NCBI RefSeq assembly: GCF_901709675.1
Contig: NC_051088.1
Location: 8,396,193 to 8,460,192, forward strand
DNA: 64,000 bases
Reading direction: 5' to 3'
Source of the DNA: Syngnathus acus
Taxonomy: Eukaryota; Chordata; Actinopteri; Syngnathiformes; Syngnathidae
The notes below the pieces were generated by a model that was not told the DNA's origin, searched no databases, and was given only the letters and a program-made list of their open reading frames with translations. Shown here in pieces: positions 50,725 to 63,540 of this stretch; the first letter of the stretch is position 1, and every line of letters begins with the position of its first letter. The translations under genes and the position numbers were made by a program.

Positions 50725-53700
50725 CTGTGTATAACTAGTAGTGGATAAACGAACATTTTTAGAAAAGATAAGGCATGTGACTCCGCAGGAAGTGAACTGT
50801 ATTGTATTTTATGCACTTCTCTTCTGCCCCAAACCCTATTAGAAGCATTGACCTAATTTCTAATAATTGTTCCATGAAATTGCCTTAGTTTATTCCCAAC
50901 AGTTTTTTTGTCTTCATTTGCTTTGCTTTTTCGTTGACTGGGCTACTTTCAGTACTGTATGTGGATGTTAGCCTTTTGGGCCAATCAGATTTTATCCTCT
51001 TTGTGTTGCCGTGACAATCTAATCTAGAACAAAAACCTAATATTAGCAATGGGAGCATCTTTGTGACTTTGAACAAACAGATTTTAAATAATTCATCTTC
51101 TCCAGGCCACTTGGTCAAAGCAGGCCAATTTGGTCTAGCAAAACACATCAGTTACAATTTGCACTCTTCTTTTTATCATCAGCATGGTTTGTGAATAGGA
51201 TATATTGTGTTTATGTATTTAGTAAGTTTTTTTTATTTTAAATATAACATAAATGGTGATGTATGTGGTGATGATGATGGTGATGTTTATGGCAGTTGTG
51301 TCACAGTGCGTCACAGTGAGTCTTGATGGTTTCCAAAAGGAGCACATTAAAGACCTTGCAATTATCAGTATGAAGAAAAAAAATGCAGATAGTTAACACA
51401 GAAATGTAATTGTTGGAGTGTAAATCCCTCTGGGCCAGAGAGGGTCTGATTCTATTAGTAAGTTAAGTTGTGTGTGAAAAAGACATTCAAGAGTTGACCT
51501 GCTTCATGACTCACCACTAAGCTATGTGGTGATGTCATGCTGCCTTTGTATGCCGAGAAGGATGTGATGCACCATATGGGAGGCAGAAATTGTGACTTAA
51601 GCATCGTGTGCCCAATGTTGTGACTAGTCAGTGTATAAGATACAAAACAATAACTTAACGAGCTAACAGCTTACAGACAACTAGCAAGCCAATAAAAACA
51701 GAATCGGGACCAGTTTTGGGTTCTGAACCTAATTTTTGAAAACTAAATGTTATATTTGGGGAATACACACGCTAACACTGACATCTTTGGACATAGCAAA
51801 CATAACAAAAGGTCACCGGGTAGTGTCATGTGACGTCAGCAAAGGTGACAGGGTGGGAGTGATCCGGAAGAAGACTTTACTGATGATTTGATCCAGAGGT
51901 GACAGGCCCTTCTGCATATGACCTGTCATCTCACCCCGGTCACCCAGCCGCCCGTCCGATGCATGGACGCCTCCATTGATGCTGTCAGGGGGAGGGACCC
52001 GAGGAGACTATTTTCTTGAGAGGTCAGAGACCCCCAGGTGGCTTGCTGAAGCTCCCTGAAACACTTGAGCGAGCGACACTCCATGTAGATCTGTCTTAAA
52101 CGACCCCACTGGAGCTGTCAAACCGGAAACGCGCCGTGAAATTTGAGATACGGGCCTAGCGTCCATCTCAATTAAGCACGCTGTGAGTATGACATATGAA
52201 TCTTATTTCAACAAAGCCCGCCTTTGATATTACCGAATGGCTACCCGACATGCGTGCATCATCTGGGACCATGTGACCCGACACGTGTGCCGCAGCAATA
52301 CATAGAGCTCCCTTGAATTCTCACACAGATTTAAAAATAGCCACGAAAGAGGAAATCCCCTCAACTGCAATGGACCTGCACTACAAAGACGCTGGAACAA
52401 TGAGGCTCTCGCAACTAGGAATCCTCCCAGACAATATAGGAAGACTGAAGCATCAGAGAATTGTTTTTCCCGTACAGACTGTTGTGTCTAGAGGTGGAAA
52501 CCTCTGACCACCACCGCTGACTTATGGCAACAGGCCACGAATGAAAGGATGCACTGAATTGTGGGATAAACACATCGGTTTGCATCTGCTTACAGCTGCA
52601 GAAGCCTTGGGCTTCATGAACAGCTGACGACGGCGGTCACGTCCTTCCTGGACTCGAATGAGCTTTAAATGACTTCACAAGACATCTCAGCTGAAAGCTT
52701 GATGGGCGCCAACACTGTCTGGTCCAAAGGATGAAGATAATGCTACAAGCAATTAATTTGCAATCAGCTTTGTGTGTGAAGAGTTGTGATGTCAAGAAAG
52801 GCATTCCAGCATGGGCTGTACACAACTTTGGAATGCGATTATTTTGGTGTTTTCTGGTGACTGTATGTATTCAAATTGGTTCAAGTTTACCCATAGATTA
52901 TTAGTGTCTGGGGTTTGAATAAGAATCTAATTGGTTATAAACATAGACACTGTGCAAAAGTCCAGCACCAGTTTTTGAGTTCTTCAATGTCTATTGTTTA
53001 GCTATTTTACACCAAGGCCTATGCAATAATAATAATAATGATAATAATATATTTTCCAGTTTATAAAACCCTTGCTCACGTATATTTTTGTTCTTATTTA
53101 TATTATTTAGATCATTACTGTATTGCACAATTTTACATTTGGTCTATTTGGTTGTCATTTTTATGCACCTGCAAGGTAACCAAATTTTGTTGTAATGAAA
53201 ATTATAATGACAATAAAAGCAATTCTGATGTCTACAAAAACAATAATACACTTAAAGGAGAAGAGAAAGCCGCTTTGACTTTTTTGATTTTCTTGATCGA
53301 CTAATTCACGCAGATTCATTAAAGCCTTGTGGTGCATTCTGCCCGGTAGTGCTATTCCAAGCTACTCTTGAAGCTTGGAATGTGAAAGTTTGCACGAAAG
53401 GAGGAACCAATAAGCCAACACCTTCCTCTTGATTGACAACCTTACAAAGGCAATGGGGCAGAGTGATTTGTCAATGGGTATAAATCAACACAAAGAGGTA
53501 TTGATTGGCAGCCAAGAAAAGAGCGCGGGACAAAGAGTGCGGCTGTGGGGTCTTGGCCGAGTAATCAATACTGTGAGTTCTGCACGGGGGAGCCATCCCA
53601 CTTTGTGTTGATACAGTCAGAGGCGCAGCAAAGATCAGCTATTGTACAGACGAACTGGGGCTGTCAGTCAGCGCACGGCCGCACGGCAGGGGGGCGTGAC

Positions 53701-55159
53701 CCTGTACGCTCCGCACAAATATACAAACGTTAACCGTGACGCACACATCAGGCGTTCCCAGACGCATTCACGGATGACAGAGCCAGGCTGGAATGATTGT
53801 CGACAGCAGACTTTGTACCATGAAGCGATCAGATTCATTCATATAGTGATGGAAGGATTTGTGCTGCAAGTGCACAAATGAATTGTTGTTAAAATTGTAG
53901 TCCTGCTTGTAGTGGTAATGGTGTATGCTGTTTTCCAACATATATATTCTGCCTTTGAGTTTTTCTTTAAAATCCACTTGTGAATAGTTGCTTGTTTGCA
54001 AATACATAATTTATTATCTATTACCAGGTACTGTATTTGTTTAAATTACAATAAAACTTTTTCTACATCGGAAAACTTGTGAATTAATTTTGACTTTTAT
54101 CACAAAACAAATATACAGAATTCTAAAATGTGATATTGACTAATATATTAAATTAAGAACACAACAATGCCTAAACAATTGCAAAAAATGCTAGTGGGAC
54201 AAATATGAGTGTGAGTGCAGGAGTGAGTCATTGATTTAACTTTGCTGTTGTTTTGTGGGTTCTATTTTAAGTATTGTTTCCGGATGCTACATTTTATATC
54301 GAATCTGTTATAGAGTAGGAAAACATCCAGATCAAAAAATATCCTGGAAACTATTGCAATATTCCTATTGTAGACTTATTTTTCACAATACTACTGCAAT
54401 CTGCCCTCAATGATCACAGTTGAAAATTTCATTTGAGAGGACATTCTGATGTTGTCTTGCATTATGTTCATTTCTAAAGGCTGTGCTTGAGTACCTCATT
54501 TTTGTCAGCAATTTGCAGGACCTTCCCATTAAAAAAGTAACTTTTTATTATATTAGACATAATTTTACTCTTACGCACTAAATAATTGTATTTTTACATA
54601 CTATGTAGAATTGTACGTGAGCAGTAACCTGTTACTGCTTTCGCCACACTTTCCCCGCTCTACACATACGTATCTTAAAGGATCAAAAGAGTTGTATAGC
54701 TGCAGAACTGAGTGTTTTGGTTACCTAATTCATAAGTAGAATTTGATGGGAAAATGTTAGGAACAGCGTTTATAATTATACAACCAAGATACACCACTAA
54801 AACGTACGGTATTAAAAATGGCTAACTTTCTGACAGCGAAAACCAATTTTTGAGTATAAATACACATATTCTAATCTCATTCTAATCTGAAGGTTTATGA
54901 CTACTCCAATGCTTTAATAACATGCATGGCTCAGTGTTTTCAAGTCACCAACTACCACTGTACAGATCCAACAGATCTGACGGCTGGTTGAAACCTTGAC
55001 TGCACTATGACGAAGCGGGTGAAAAACAACAACTTTATTTTACTTTGACAAGTGATTCATTCATAAAAACATATATTGTGGTGAGGTGTACAGACATACA
55101 ACTAGACATTAACACAAGGTGGGATTCCCCTTGTGAATGTGCTGAGAATAACACGCAAG

Positions 55160-55161
<2 letters not shown>
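50725..55161. other. Gene-free interval, block 9
   Basis: No supported exon on either strand, and nothing recognised apart from short A/T-rich repeats such as 'aataataataatg' near 53024. Confidence 0.45.
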
Positions 55162-55225
<64 letters not shown>

Positions 55226-55269
55226 TGTGTGTGTGTGTGTGTGCGTGCGTGCGTGTGTGCGTGTGTGTT
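55162..55269. repeat. (GT)n / (GTGC)n compound microsatellite
   Basis: A GT run enclosing a GTGC core (about 55189-55226) and a second GT/GC mixture. Alternating purine-pyrimidine throughout, so strongly prone to Z-DNA. The VCVCV/ACVRA-type open frames across it are artefacts. Confidence 0.97.
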
Positions 55270-55441
55270 AGTATGCGCGCATGTCTGCATGTGCGTGAGT
55301 GTGTGTGTGTGCCCATCACTAATCTTATCACGTATTCATCATGAGGCCCAGTCTCTTAAACCTCAAGGGCAGACGATGATCAGAGATGAGTGGTTGTTCT
55401 GGAAGAGTGATCCACCCTGCAAAGATCAAAACACGCACATG

Positions 55442-55443
<2 letters not shown>

Positions 55444-55472
<29 letters not shown>
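55444..55472. repeat. (CA)n microsatellite
   Basis: Short CA run about 175 bases after the GT/GTGC block. Confidence 0.95.
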
Positions 55473-55476
<4 letters not shown>

Positions 55477-56099
55477 ATGAATTATTTATTTGATGAAATA
55501 GTTGTCAATTAATTCATTAGTAATTATGGCACCCCTAAACTATTAAAAATCTATATTATTATTTTGTGCCACATTATTCTAAGAAGTATTGAAACAGAGA
55601 ACAAATTATATTAATACAGATTTCAATTTTATGTTATTTAATGTTTTATTTCATTTTATTCCAACAATCTGAGTGTGTGAGCACGAGTGCGTGTGTACGT
55701 GAGTGCGTGTGTGTCGACGTGTGTACCCAGCTGCATTCTTTCCAGTTCTTTGGCCACATTTATTTGGCGAGGGCCCATGGCCTTATTGACACTTGTCTCC
55801 TGTGCCTCCTGCATGACAATCCATGCAATGAAACCACAAGTGGCGCACACACTGTTCAACAGTTGCTACAAGAACAACATGAGCAGACAAAGAGTGTTTA
55901 CCTTCCCAGGGTATGATAAAAGTAGCAGCAAAAAGCTGGTCTTATTGCATAAGTAAGCGTAGTGTGGTCAGTTTCACAATAGGCATTGCACTTTTTATTA
56001 CAAGCAGTTGTTTACTTCACATTAGTACAGTGTCCATTTTTACTTTACGGTCTTGGTTACTTTCACTAAAGCAACTGTGATGAGTTTATGATCCTATCT

Positions 56100-56820
56100 G
56101 GTGTGTCTGTATTTTTTCAGTTGCTATCAAGAAAAGGCGGAGCCTCCTGTACGCACCTTGCCTGCATTGCCATCAAACGGCCAATTACGTTTCTGGAAAC
56201 AGATTTTGGACTATTATCCTACTCTCACCAGTTCCTTCCTTCTTGATTATCTTGTTGAGTAATATTCTGGTCTTTCCATTCTTTGCTTCTCCGTCTTGTC
56301 TAAGTGGTTTCAATTTCTTCTTGCGTTGCTCCTTTTGCAGTTGTTTCAGCCTCCCTTCGGTATGCGAACTGCAGTTAGCTGCCATTCTTTTCCGTTTGTT
56401 TGTAGTAGCCAGGGTTGGACTGCAGTGCCGATTGCTCTGAGACGGCAAGGGAAACTCAGGTTCCCCTAAAATGCCCCACCCACCAAATAAAAAAAAACAT
56501 TGAAATGTTCATTGACTAAATATGTACCGAATCTGCTACTTCTCTCAAGTAACTTCCTTGTCATTCTTTCGTCGCAGCGCCACAGCACTTTAATTTTATT
56601 ATACAGTCAGACGCTGAGTGCCTACTGTTTGATAGAGTGGGTTGTTCCACTGCACCAAACTGGACAGTCATTGCATAAATGCTGGGCTGCTTTATCACGC
56701 CTATCGGATGCTCAGCGTCTCTGGAGGTGTATGGGGCAGTGGGCCCGCCCGGATGCTTGGCTTCTGCATGATGGTTGGATGATCTGTCTCAGGTGGAGCT
56801 GAGCTCATATGTATGAATTT
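56100..56820. mobile_element. Possible DNA-transposon-derived fragment
   Basis: Phrases such as 'gattgctctgagacggcaag', 'aggttcccctaaaatg' and 'gggcagtgggcc...gatgcttggcttctgc' look like a dispersed fish DNA transposon (hAT-like) that I recall only loosely. No transposase domain or terminal repeats were found. An 87-codon Lys/Arg-rich minus-strand frame (56185-56448) may be a remnant or chance. Confidence 0.3.
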
Positions 56821-58272
56821 TGTTTTATGGAACTATGTGGCAAACAATGAGTTTTTAGGTACAGAGAGGCTATGGGTGCTTATAATCACGCCTTCGTGCA
56901 ATTGTGTGCTGACGTCAGCGCGTGTTTGCGCACGTACTCGCTATCACGCTTACTCGCATTTGCACTCACTATCTCGTGTCGTTGTTTGTTTTGTTTTGTT
57001 TATGCTCACTTCCCAGAGCTCTCTTGGTTCAATAAATACAATGTCAAATTGCTAGTTGTTGGTTGTGTGGAAGCGAAGGGAAGGAAGAGCATAGGGATTA
57101 AAAGGCGGATGGAACCATAACAAAACCTGGCCACATCTGCTTGAAAGATTTTCCCAAATGTTAAAGCACACACAAAGGCACAGTCTGTGAGATGGGACGA
57201 GTCACCAGGACATCCTGTTTGAGAGTCAATGCTCACTCCCAACCCACTCACCCTCCTACCACAGTGCTAAAGAGACAGTGCAGCTGTCACCACCTGATTT
57301 AAGCGGCATGGCAAGGCCTCGGTGCTCTGGGATGGCTGTTCAGGAAAGAACCGTTTTATCACACCTCACTGAAGTGCCAGAATTGTATCTGCCAAATGAA
57401 ACACTTATACTCTCCATTATTGTCTGATTTGGATGGTGAGGAATTGCGTGGCAGGCTGGAATTGGATTGTCTATACCGGGGTGCTCAAACTCGTACTATT
57501 GCGTGCACTACTAGACATAAAGTGTCGTAGCAGTTTTGTATGATAACTACAGTATTCATTAGCTATGTTTTGTCCATCCCCAAATCAGGAACTTGATACC
57601 AAATAAAATGCTGAAATATCAGCCTATTTTTCCACCCCAAAAATAAACTTCTGCTACTACTATTCCGTCCGCTTGTGGAGGCCCAATGATGTCTCAAGTA
57701 CATAGTATATGTAAAAAGTAAAACTTGTAATGATATTGTTTCAAGCGAGCTTCCAGTAGTCATTAAGTAATCTTTATTTTCCTGAAATGTTTGTTAGACT
57801 TGGAACATGTACAGACATGTGCTCGGACAATGTGACACACGGACACACAAACGTGCACACACCTACACACCCAAAACAATTAAGTGCCACTAAACATTAG
57901 ATCGGATCACCAGCTACAGTTTCTAAGAGTAAATCCTGCTTAGACGTTCAGTAGATTACTAGACATTCCATTCAGCAAAGAAATTAAAGTAATTGCATTA
58001 AAGTAAACAAAAGACATGACATGAGGACATCCAGCATTTAATTTCCTTTCTTCTATAATATGTCCATGACATTTGCAGAACTTTTTTCATGGTCTTTAAA
58101 CACACTTTTAAAACAACACAAACCCCTTCAACCATATTGAGGGAACAAGCGCAATATATATATAAGAACATTTACAAAAAAATCCGAAACAGGAACTGCA
58201 ATATAGTCTGGGATTGTTGCAAATATGCCACGTCGACAGAGATTTTCCCATTATGATGCAGGTGGCAGCCAT
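56821..58272. other. Gene-free interval, block 10
   Basis: No exon, RNA gene or clear repeat recognised. Confidence 0.45.
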
Positions 58273-58411
58273 TTTAGTTATAAATCCTAATGCAACGCTA
58301 CCTTGGTTTTTCATTTATAACTAAAAATAATTTCATCGTTGTTTAGTTATAAATCCTAACGCAATGCTACCTTGGTTTTTCATTTATAACTAAAAATAAT
58401 TTCACAGTTGT
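58273..58411. repeat. Tandem duplication of a 69-bp unit with internal inverted repeats
   Basis: Two adjacent 69-base units differ at only a few positions. Each carries a perfect 12-base inverted repeat, TTAGTTATAAAT (58274 and 58343) and ATTTATAACTAA (58313 and 58382), so each unit can fold into a stem with a 27-base loop. No known family was recognised. Confidence 0.92.
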
Positions 58412-60337
58412 TCTAACTTCATCACAATTAAAAGCCATTTAATTATCATATTGCCAACGTGAGTGCCATTAGTCGAGCATTTATCGCTGCGGCAATCCAG
58501 AACTAAAATAGAATAACAGCTGCACATTGCAGAGGATAGCCAGGGATGACCCCACGATAGATAAAGACAGTATATAAATCAAATGCGCTCTTAAATCTAG
58601 TCATCAGAATGGCCCGTTCTCAGGGGAACTTTTCTACTTTCTTTATTGGAATCTGCACTAGCTGCAATGGCTTGCAGACCTCGCGCAGTGAAAGCGGAGA
58701 AGGCGCTGAAAAGCCAAACCTAACCTCAAACACTTGCCTTGTAAACAACTTGTGGGAAAGACCGAAGCCCAAGTGGCACACGGACGCTGTGATACTTGAT
58801 CAGGCTTGATGCCACAGGCCACCCGGGATAACCTCCACGTTCCGCACTGTCACGCTATAAATACAAAGATAGACAGGAAATGTGAAGTGAGGAAGATTAA
58901 GTTCCCTCATAGTTGTTGCCCGCAAACACTCGGGGAGAGGAATCAAATTGTACTTTTCCTGAGCTTCAACAGCTTTTTAACATGTCACCACCCCCCCTTT
59001 GCTTCTCAGGAAAACAGGTGGAAAACCATCTAGCCTGAACACACACTTGCACACATTTCACCCATGCATGCTGAAGGGAAACTAAATCTGTTAGAATTCA
59101 TGCCACACAGAATAATTAATTTCACATTCAATAATAATAATAATAATAATCGTGATCATAATGCACTTTACATTTCAGAGAAATTCAAAGTGCTAAATAA
59201 ATGATATAAATGAATGCCAAAATTGATAGGGCTCATCATTACTCATCGTTTTTGTGCTGTTTAATGGTGTGCCGTGAATATTTGTTTCTTATGTAAAATG
59301 GGTGCCATGCCTCGCTTCTCGTTAAGAAGCGCAACATTCGGGCGTGAGAGAGACGCACTTGTCATTGTCGCAGATCAACTTGCATACGAAAAGCACTCAA
59401 GTGCTGGCTGTAAACACAGCCGCGTCTATACACAATGGCAATTGTAAATTTGGAGGGAGATTTGATGGTGAACGTTTGGCAGCAACGTGTTGCGCGCGTT
59501 CAGCCCATTGAGTCGCTAATGAGAGTGATAGATTGTGGCTCCTCGGACGACCCCGACCCCCTCAAAAGCCGCTGCTCCCATGGGATGTGACGGCCACGTC
59601 CCCGAGGGACATTCAACCTTCCATAGGAATCCTTTTCATTATCGGGGAAGGGGTTTTCCCGCCCGTTTCGTTCAACCGAATTCCCTCTCGTGAAACCAAA
59701 TCTGAATGTGAGTCAAATGATTCAAATGCAACACGAGCCCGTGTACTGCTTAAGTGCTCCCAATAATATCTATCAAAATAGACTCGCTCGACTTGTTTTA
59801 ACCGTTGACTCTTGGATAAACATTTCGACCCACCCGAGTCTCTTTATTTATTCATTTCCACCGGACCGTGAGGCTCACTCGCGGGTGTCCGCCTCCACAC
59901 CTTTGCGCTTGCGGCTGCGCTCGCGGCCTGCGGGCGGGGATTTTAATGGCTGGCCCCGTGCCCGACCACAGGCGGACTAGTTCGTTCGCTTCTCACGACC
60001 TCAACTCCTCAAAGGCATCGCTGAACTATTGACTCAGACGCGCAGGCAGTAAGAAAAACCGCAGAGGCCAGACACGCTGCCAACTGCTGTTTGGCTGCGG
60101 CTCTTTGCAAAGGAGACTTCAGTGTGTCGTTTAGACACCGTGTCATCCGCAGGGCATTGCACCGGATGAGGTGAATCAGACTCGCACGCAATGACGATAT
60201 AACCATTAAAAAAAAGTTATTTACACACGCACAGAAATTCCACGTGAATAAAATTAATATTAAAATAAAATCTAAATTCTCTGCAACAGACACGCATACT
60301 GGGCTATAAAAACGGAGCTGCGGTAATCTAATCTCGT

Positions 60338-60368
<31 letters not shown>

Positions 60369-61082
60369 GTGCTGCTGCAAGTCACCGGTTGCTGACACAC
60401 GGCAAGCACCACGCCACCATACAGAAATACATCCCCCGGATTTGGAGCCCACTTCACTGCAGGGAGGGGTTACGTCTAAGGGAGATGGGAATTGACATAA
60501 TGGAGTGCTGTATGCAACGGATGTGCAGTGTAAACGTAAGATTTTAGTCACATTTAACGAGTTCATGCTACTGCTTGGCCAAATTCCCTCACTTTCCCCA
60601 TTCAAGATGCGTCACAAGCCCACTAGAGGGGGATGGAATTGAACATTTGGCAGACAAAAGGAAGAGAGGATTCTCATGTTCTTGATTGAATTCAATCTGT
60701 TTGTGACATTAACCCCCGAGCACATTTCCCCAGCTCATGAATAGACTTTTGCGAGCTCCCGCTGCATTTGGGATGAGATGCCCCATAGAACTTATATTTT
60801 TTTCAAAACAGGTGAGTGAGAAAGAGAAAAAATAGAATCCTTTGTCCCACCTACAGCCAGATGTGAAGAAATCTCACCAAGCTTGACTGAAAAGTTGCCA
60901 ATTCAAGTTGCACACAAGGACAAATCCCCACACAAAATATTAATGTTGGAATTTTGACTTGGAGACAGGTTTGTAAGTCAATGATTGCGCGTGTGTGTGT
61001 GTGTGCGTTCTAGGTTCTAATTTGGATTTAAAAGACAGGCAAAAATTGACTTAACACAGAGACTGTATTTTTCAACAGTATT
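58412..61082. other. Gene-free interval next to the her9 3' end
   Basis: Holds an AAT repeat (59131-59150), a GT run plus G18 tract (60336-60369) and a CTCF-like site (about 60619-60632). No coding exon is supported. The 198-codon minus-strand frame at 60009-60605 crosses the GT/G tract and has no family motif. Confidence 0.45.
60336..60369 (+). repeat. (GT)n followed by an 18-base G tract
   Basis: A GT run of about 16 bases abuts 18 consecutive Gs. Such tracts can form G-quadruplexes and are often polymorphic or mis-sequenced in length. Confidence 0.95.
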
Positions 61083-61088
61083 TATTCA
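61083..61088 (-). terminator. her9 polyadenylation signal
   Basis: TTTATT on the plus strand is AATAAA on the minus strand, about 395 bases beyond the her9 stop. This gives a short 3' UTR. Confidence 0.65.
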
Positions 61089-61144
61089 AACATTGGAAGA
61101 ATACCAGTTCTTTCTTTAACAAACAGCAAAACAATATAAAACAG

Positions 61145-61151
61145 CTTTGGT
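61145..61151 (-). promoter_or_regulatory. miR-9 seed match in her9 3' UTR
   Basis: On the minus strand the 3' UTR reads ACCAAAG, a 7mer-m8 match to the miR-9 seed. miR-9 control of hes1/her9-type mRNAs is established in vertebrate neural development, which makes this single 7mer more credible than chance. Confidence 0.5.
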
Positions 61152-61481
61152 GTAACAATCAAGAACAACTCTGTACAAAACTAAACCTTTTTATAAAAAG
61201 TACTTTATAGCAAAAATCCTATAAATCAACACATCTGCATGTACAGGTTATTTATCACCAAGATCCAATTGGAACTGGTCATAAATGATAATGATCCATC
61301 AAAGGCTTCTGTTCCATAAAACGAAACATAACAAAAAGTGCCACATGAACATTTTCGGGGTGGCGTAACAGAAATGTCACAGGTTAGATCCTCGTAACAG
61401 CTGCAGGTCTGAATTCAAACGTAGTGGCAGTCCCACAGTTCCATGGTTGTGTTCCCCATGCTGGCTTTTGGTGGCGAGGCT

Positions 61482-63255
61482 CTACCAAGGCCGCCACACA
61501 ACCTCGCCGCCGTCCGGACCGGGACTCACTCCTACCGGGCTGACCGCCTGGGATCCCCCAGAGAAGGAGGTCATGCCGTGTACGGGTGAGGCGGCGGTGC
61601 CCGCCGAGGGCCCGTTGACCGCCATGGGCAGCCCGGCATTCGCATAAAGTGGGATCACTGGGGCTGTGGCTGCTGCAAAGGCCGGGTTGGGGATCAAGAA
61701 AGCAAACTGTCCATCGGAGGCGGGCACCAGCTGGAAGCCCCCAAACACCTTGGGGGAAGCGACCTCGGCCGGGCTGAGTTTGGAGGCCATGGCGGCGCCG
61801 GGGCTGATGGGCAGGGTGGAGGGCAGCTGGACGTGCAGGGGCTGAGTGAGGTGAGCTTGCTGGGACGCGGCCTGCTGCGAGTAGTTGATGGCCATCATCT
61901 GGCTCATGCAGCCCGACAGGTGGGTGAGCAGCCTCGACCTCACCTCCACATTCACCCCCTCCGAAGTGGACAAGAAGCGCGTGACCTCGTTCATGCACTC
62001 GTTGAAGCCGGCTCTGTACTTGCTCAGCACGGCGGCGTCAGGGGAGAGAGCGGCCGCTGGAGAAAAAGGAGGAGACAGACTGATGTTAGTGATGCTTTCT
62101 CACTGGCCTGTGTCTCATCACTTGCTTTTAATGCCTCTGCGTTATGACCAAATGCCCATGTTATTGTGCTGGAAACTATCCAATTTCATTTAAATGGTTA
62201 GAATTATTAATATAGATTAAATAAAGTGTCATACAGTGACAGTCAGACCAACCAAATGCTTTCTTGGGTAGAGGATTGGATTTTTCTTTCACTTTCTTTC
62301 TACCATTTCATTGGTGTACTACATTTGCCATTAGGTAGCCAAACAAAATTTGGACATCGCTATATTATTTTCAATGCATAGGCCACATTTGGAAATGCCA
62401 AAGTTTACAATATTGGTGAGAAAGGGGGGGGGGGTTCCGATAAGATTTTCTTCTTCCCACTCATTTCCAGGCATTATTCTTACTCTTGTTTTTAATGAAT
62501 TCCTTGTTAATTCCAATATGAAATGAGCATTGTAATTGTTGATCTCTTTGTGTTTTTATCTAAAATGTTATTGCCAAGAATAGCTGCTGATTTACAAAAA
62601 AAGAACAATTCTCTTCCACTACCATCACACAATATCTGCATCATCCTTCCAGTATACATGTTTGTGAGACTTTTGTGTTTGGTGGTGTGCCGTGGCTGTT
62701 ATGTAATGTAAAATAGACGCCTTTGCTAAATAAAAGTGAGCGGGAATTCGACTTACCACTCATCTGCACTCGCTGCAGGTTTCTCAAGTGCTTCACTGTC
62801 ATCTCTAGGATGTCTGCCTTCTCCAGCTTGGAGTGTCTGGAGCTCTAGAAAGAACGTATTTCAACTTTAAAGGAAATCTCACCCATTTAAAGTGTAATTT
62901 ATCTTAAAAGAAGCATAGAGGTGAAAATACTAAAGTTGACCTACATCTTTTTTTAGCGCGTCCAGGATGAGCGTCTTAAGTTGGCCGAGACTTTCGTTGA
63001 TTCTTGCTCTGCGTCTTTTTTCCATAATGGGCTTGGATGACTGAAGGAATAAAAGTCGAGACACCGTTCAGTTAATTGTCGATGATACAGAATTCACGGC
63101 GCATCCTGCATCAGAAAACTCTTTCGCTTGCACAGGGCGACAATTACCTTTCTATGCTCACTGGCATTTTTGGGCTTGTCCGGCGTGTGTGATCCGTTTG
63201 CAGGGGCACCAGCCATCGGGGACCCCGTCTGCTTCTCCATGATGTCGGCTGGCAT
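61482..63255 (-). CDS. her9: Hairy-related bHLH-Orange repressor, HES4/her9
   Basis: Four exons on the minus strand, 63255-63148, 63040-62945, 62844-62757 and 62056-61482, with GT-AG borders and consistent phase, give 288 aa. The N-terminus MPADIMEK and '[13 protein letters not shown]' are the HES1/HES4 signature. The bHLH domain covers about residues 37-94, with the HES-type proline in its basic region ([13 protein letters not shown]). The Orange domain covers about 109-148 ([13 protein letters not shown]). The protein ends exactly in WRPW (285-288), the Groucho/TLE-binding motif; the family commonly ends WRPWRN, so two residues appear to be missing. It represses transcription by binding N/E boxes and maintains neural progenitors. 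her9 is preferred over her6 (hes1) because of the neighbouring perm1 and plekhn1. The start has a strong context (A at -3). Confidence 0.95.
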
Positions 63256-63424
63256 CGTTACTCAGTTTTGGCCACACGAATTAAATCGATAAATCCTTTC
63301 TTGGGGAAAATAGATGTTGACAAGATTCTTTTTTAGAAAAAAAAAAGTTCGTCCACCGAACGGCCCTGTTTAAAAAAAGAAAAGAAAAACTACTCCCGTC
63401 ATCAGTATTGTATCACCACTAAGT

Positions 63425-63463
63425 CACGAGTGGCGGCGTCTCGACTTCTGCGGCCGACACGCG
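63425..63463. promoter_or_regulatory. HES-type autoregulatory sites in the her9 leader/promoter
   Basis: CACGAG (63425-63430, an N-box-type site) and CACGCG (63458-63463, a class C site) lie just at and below the presumed transcription start. Hes genes repress themselves through such sites. They are short words, so they are only suggestive alone. Confidence 0.4.
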
Positions 63464-63469
63464 CCACAG

Positions 63470-63477
63470 TATTTATA
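63470..63477 (-). promoter_or_regulatory. her9 TATA box
   Basis: The minus strand reads TATAAATA about 215 bases upstream of the ATG. It sits just downstream of the paired RBPJ sites, the same order as in Hes1-type promoters. Transcription is expected to start near 63440-63447. Confidence 0.75.
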
Positions 63478-63498
63478 CCAGCGCGCGTGCTCCCACAT

Positions 63499-63529
63499 CG
63501 TGTGAAAGCTTCTCTGCATTCTTTCCCAC
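63499..63529 (-). promoter_or_regulatory. Paired RBPJ/Su(H) sites (SPS) of her9
   Basis: On the minus strand GTGGGAAAG is followed, after a spacer, by CTTTCACACG, the inverted CGTGTGAAAG. This is a head-to-head pair of RBPJ sites spanning 31 bases, with the same site sequences and span I recall for mouse Hes1. This arrangement cooperatively loads the Notch-RBPJ-Mastermind complex. Confidence 0.8.
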
Positions 63530-63540
63530 ACTCGCCTCAA

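Noticed and set aside
60009-60605. 198-codon minus-strand frame
   Set aside because: It crosses the GT/G18 tract and shows no family motif or splice logic.
61384-61998. 204-codon minus-strand frame and plus-strand frames over her9 exon 4
   Set aside because: Alternative frames of GC-rich her9 coding sequence; the frame ending in WRPW is the real one.
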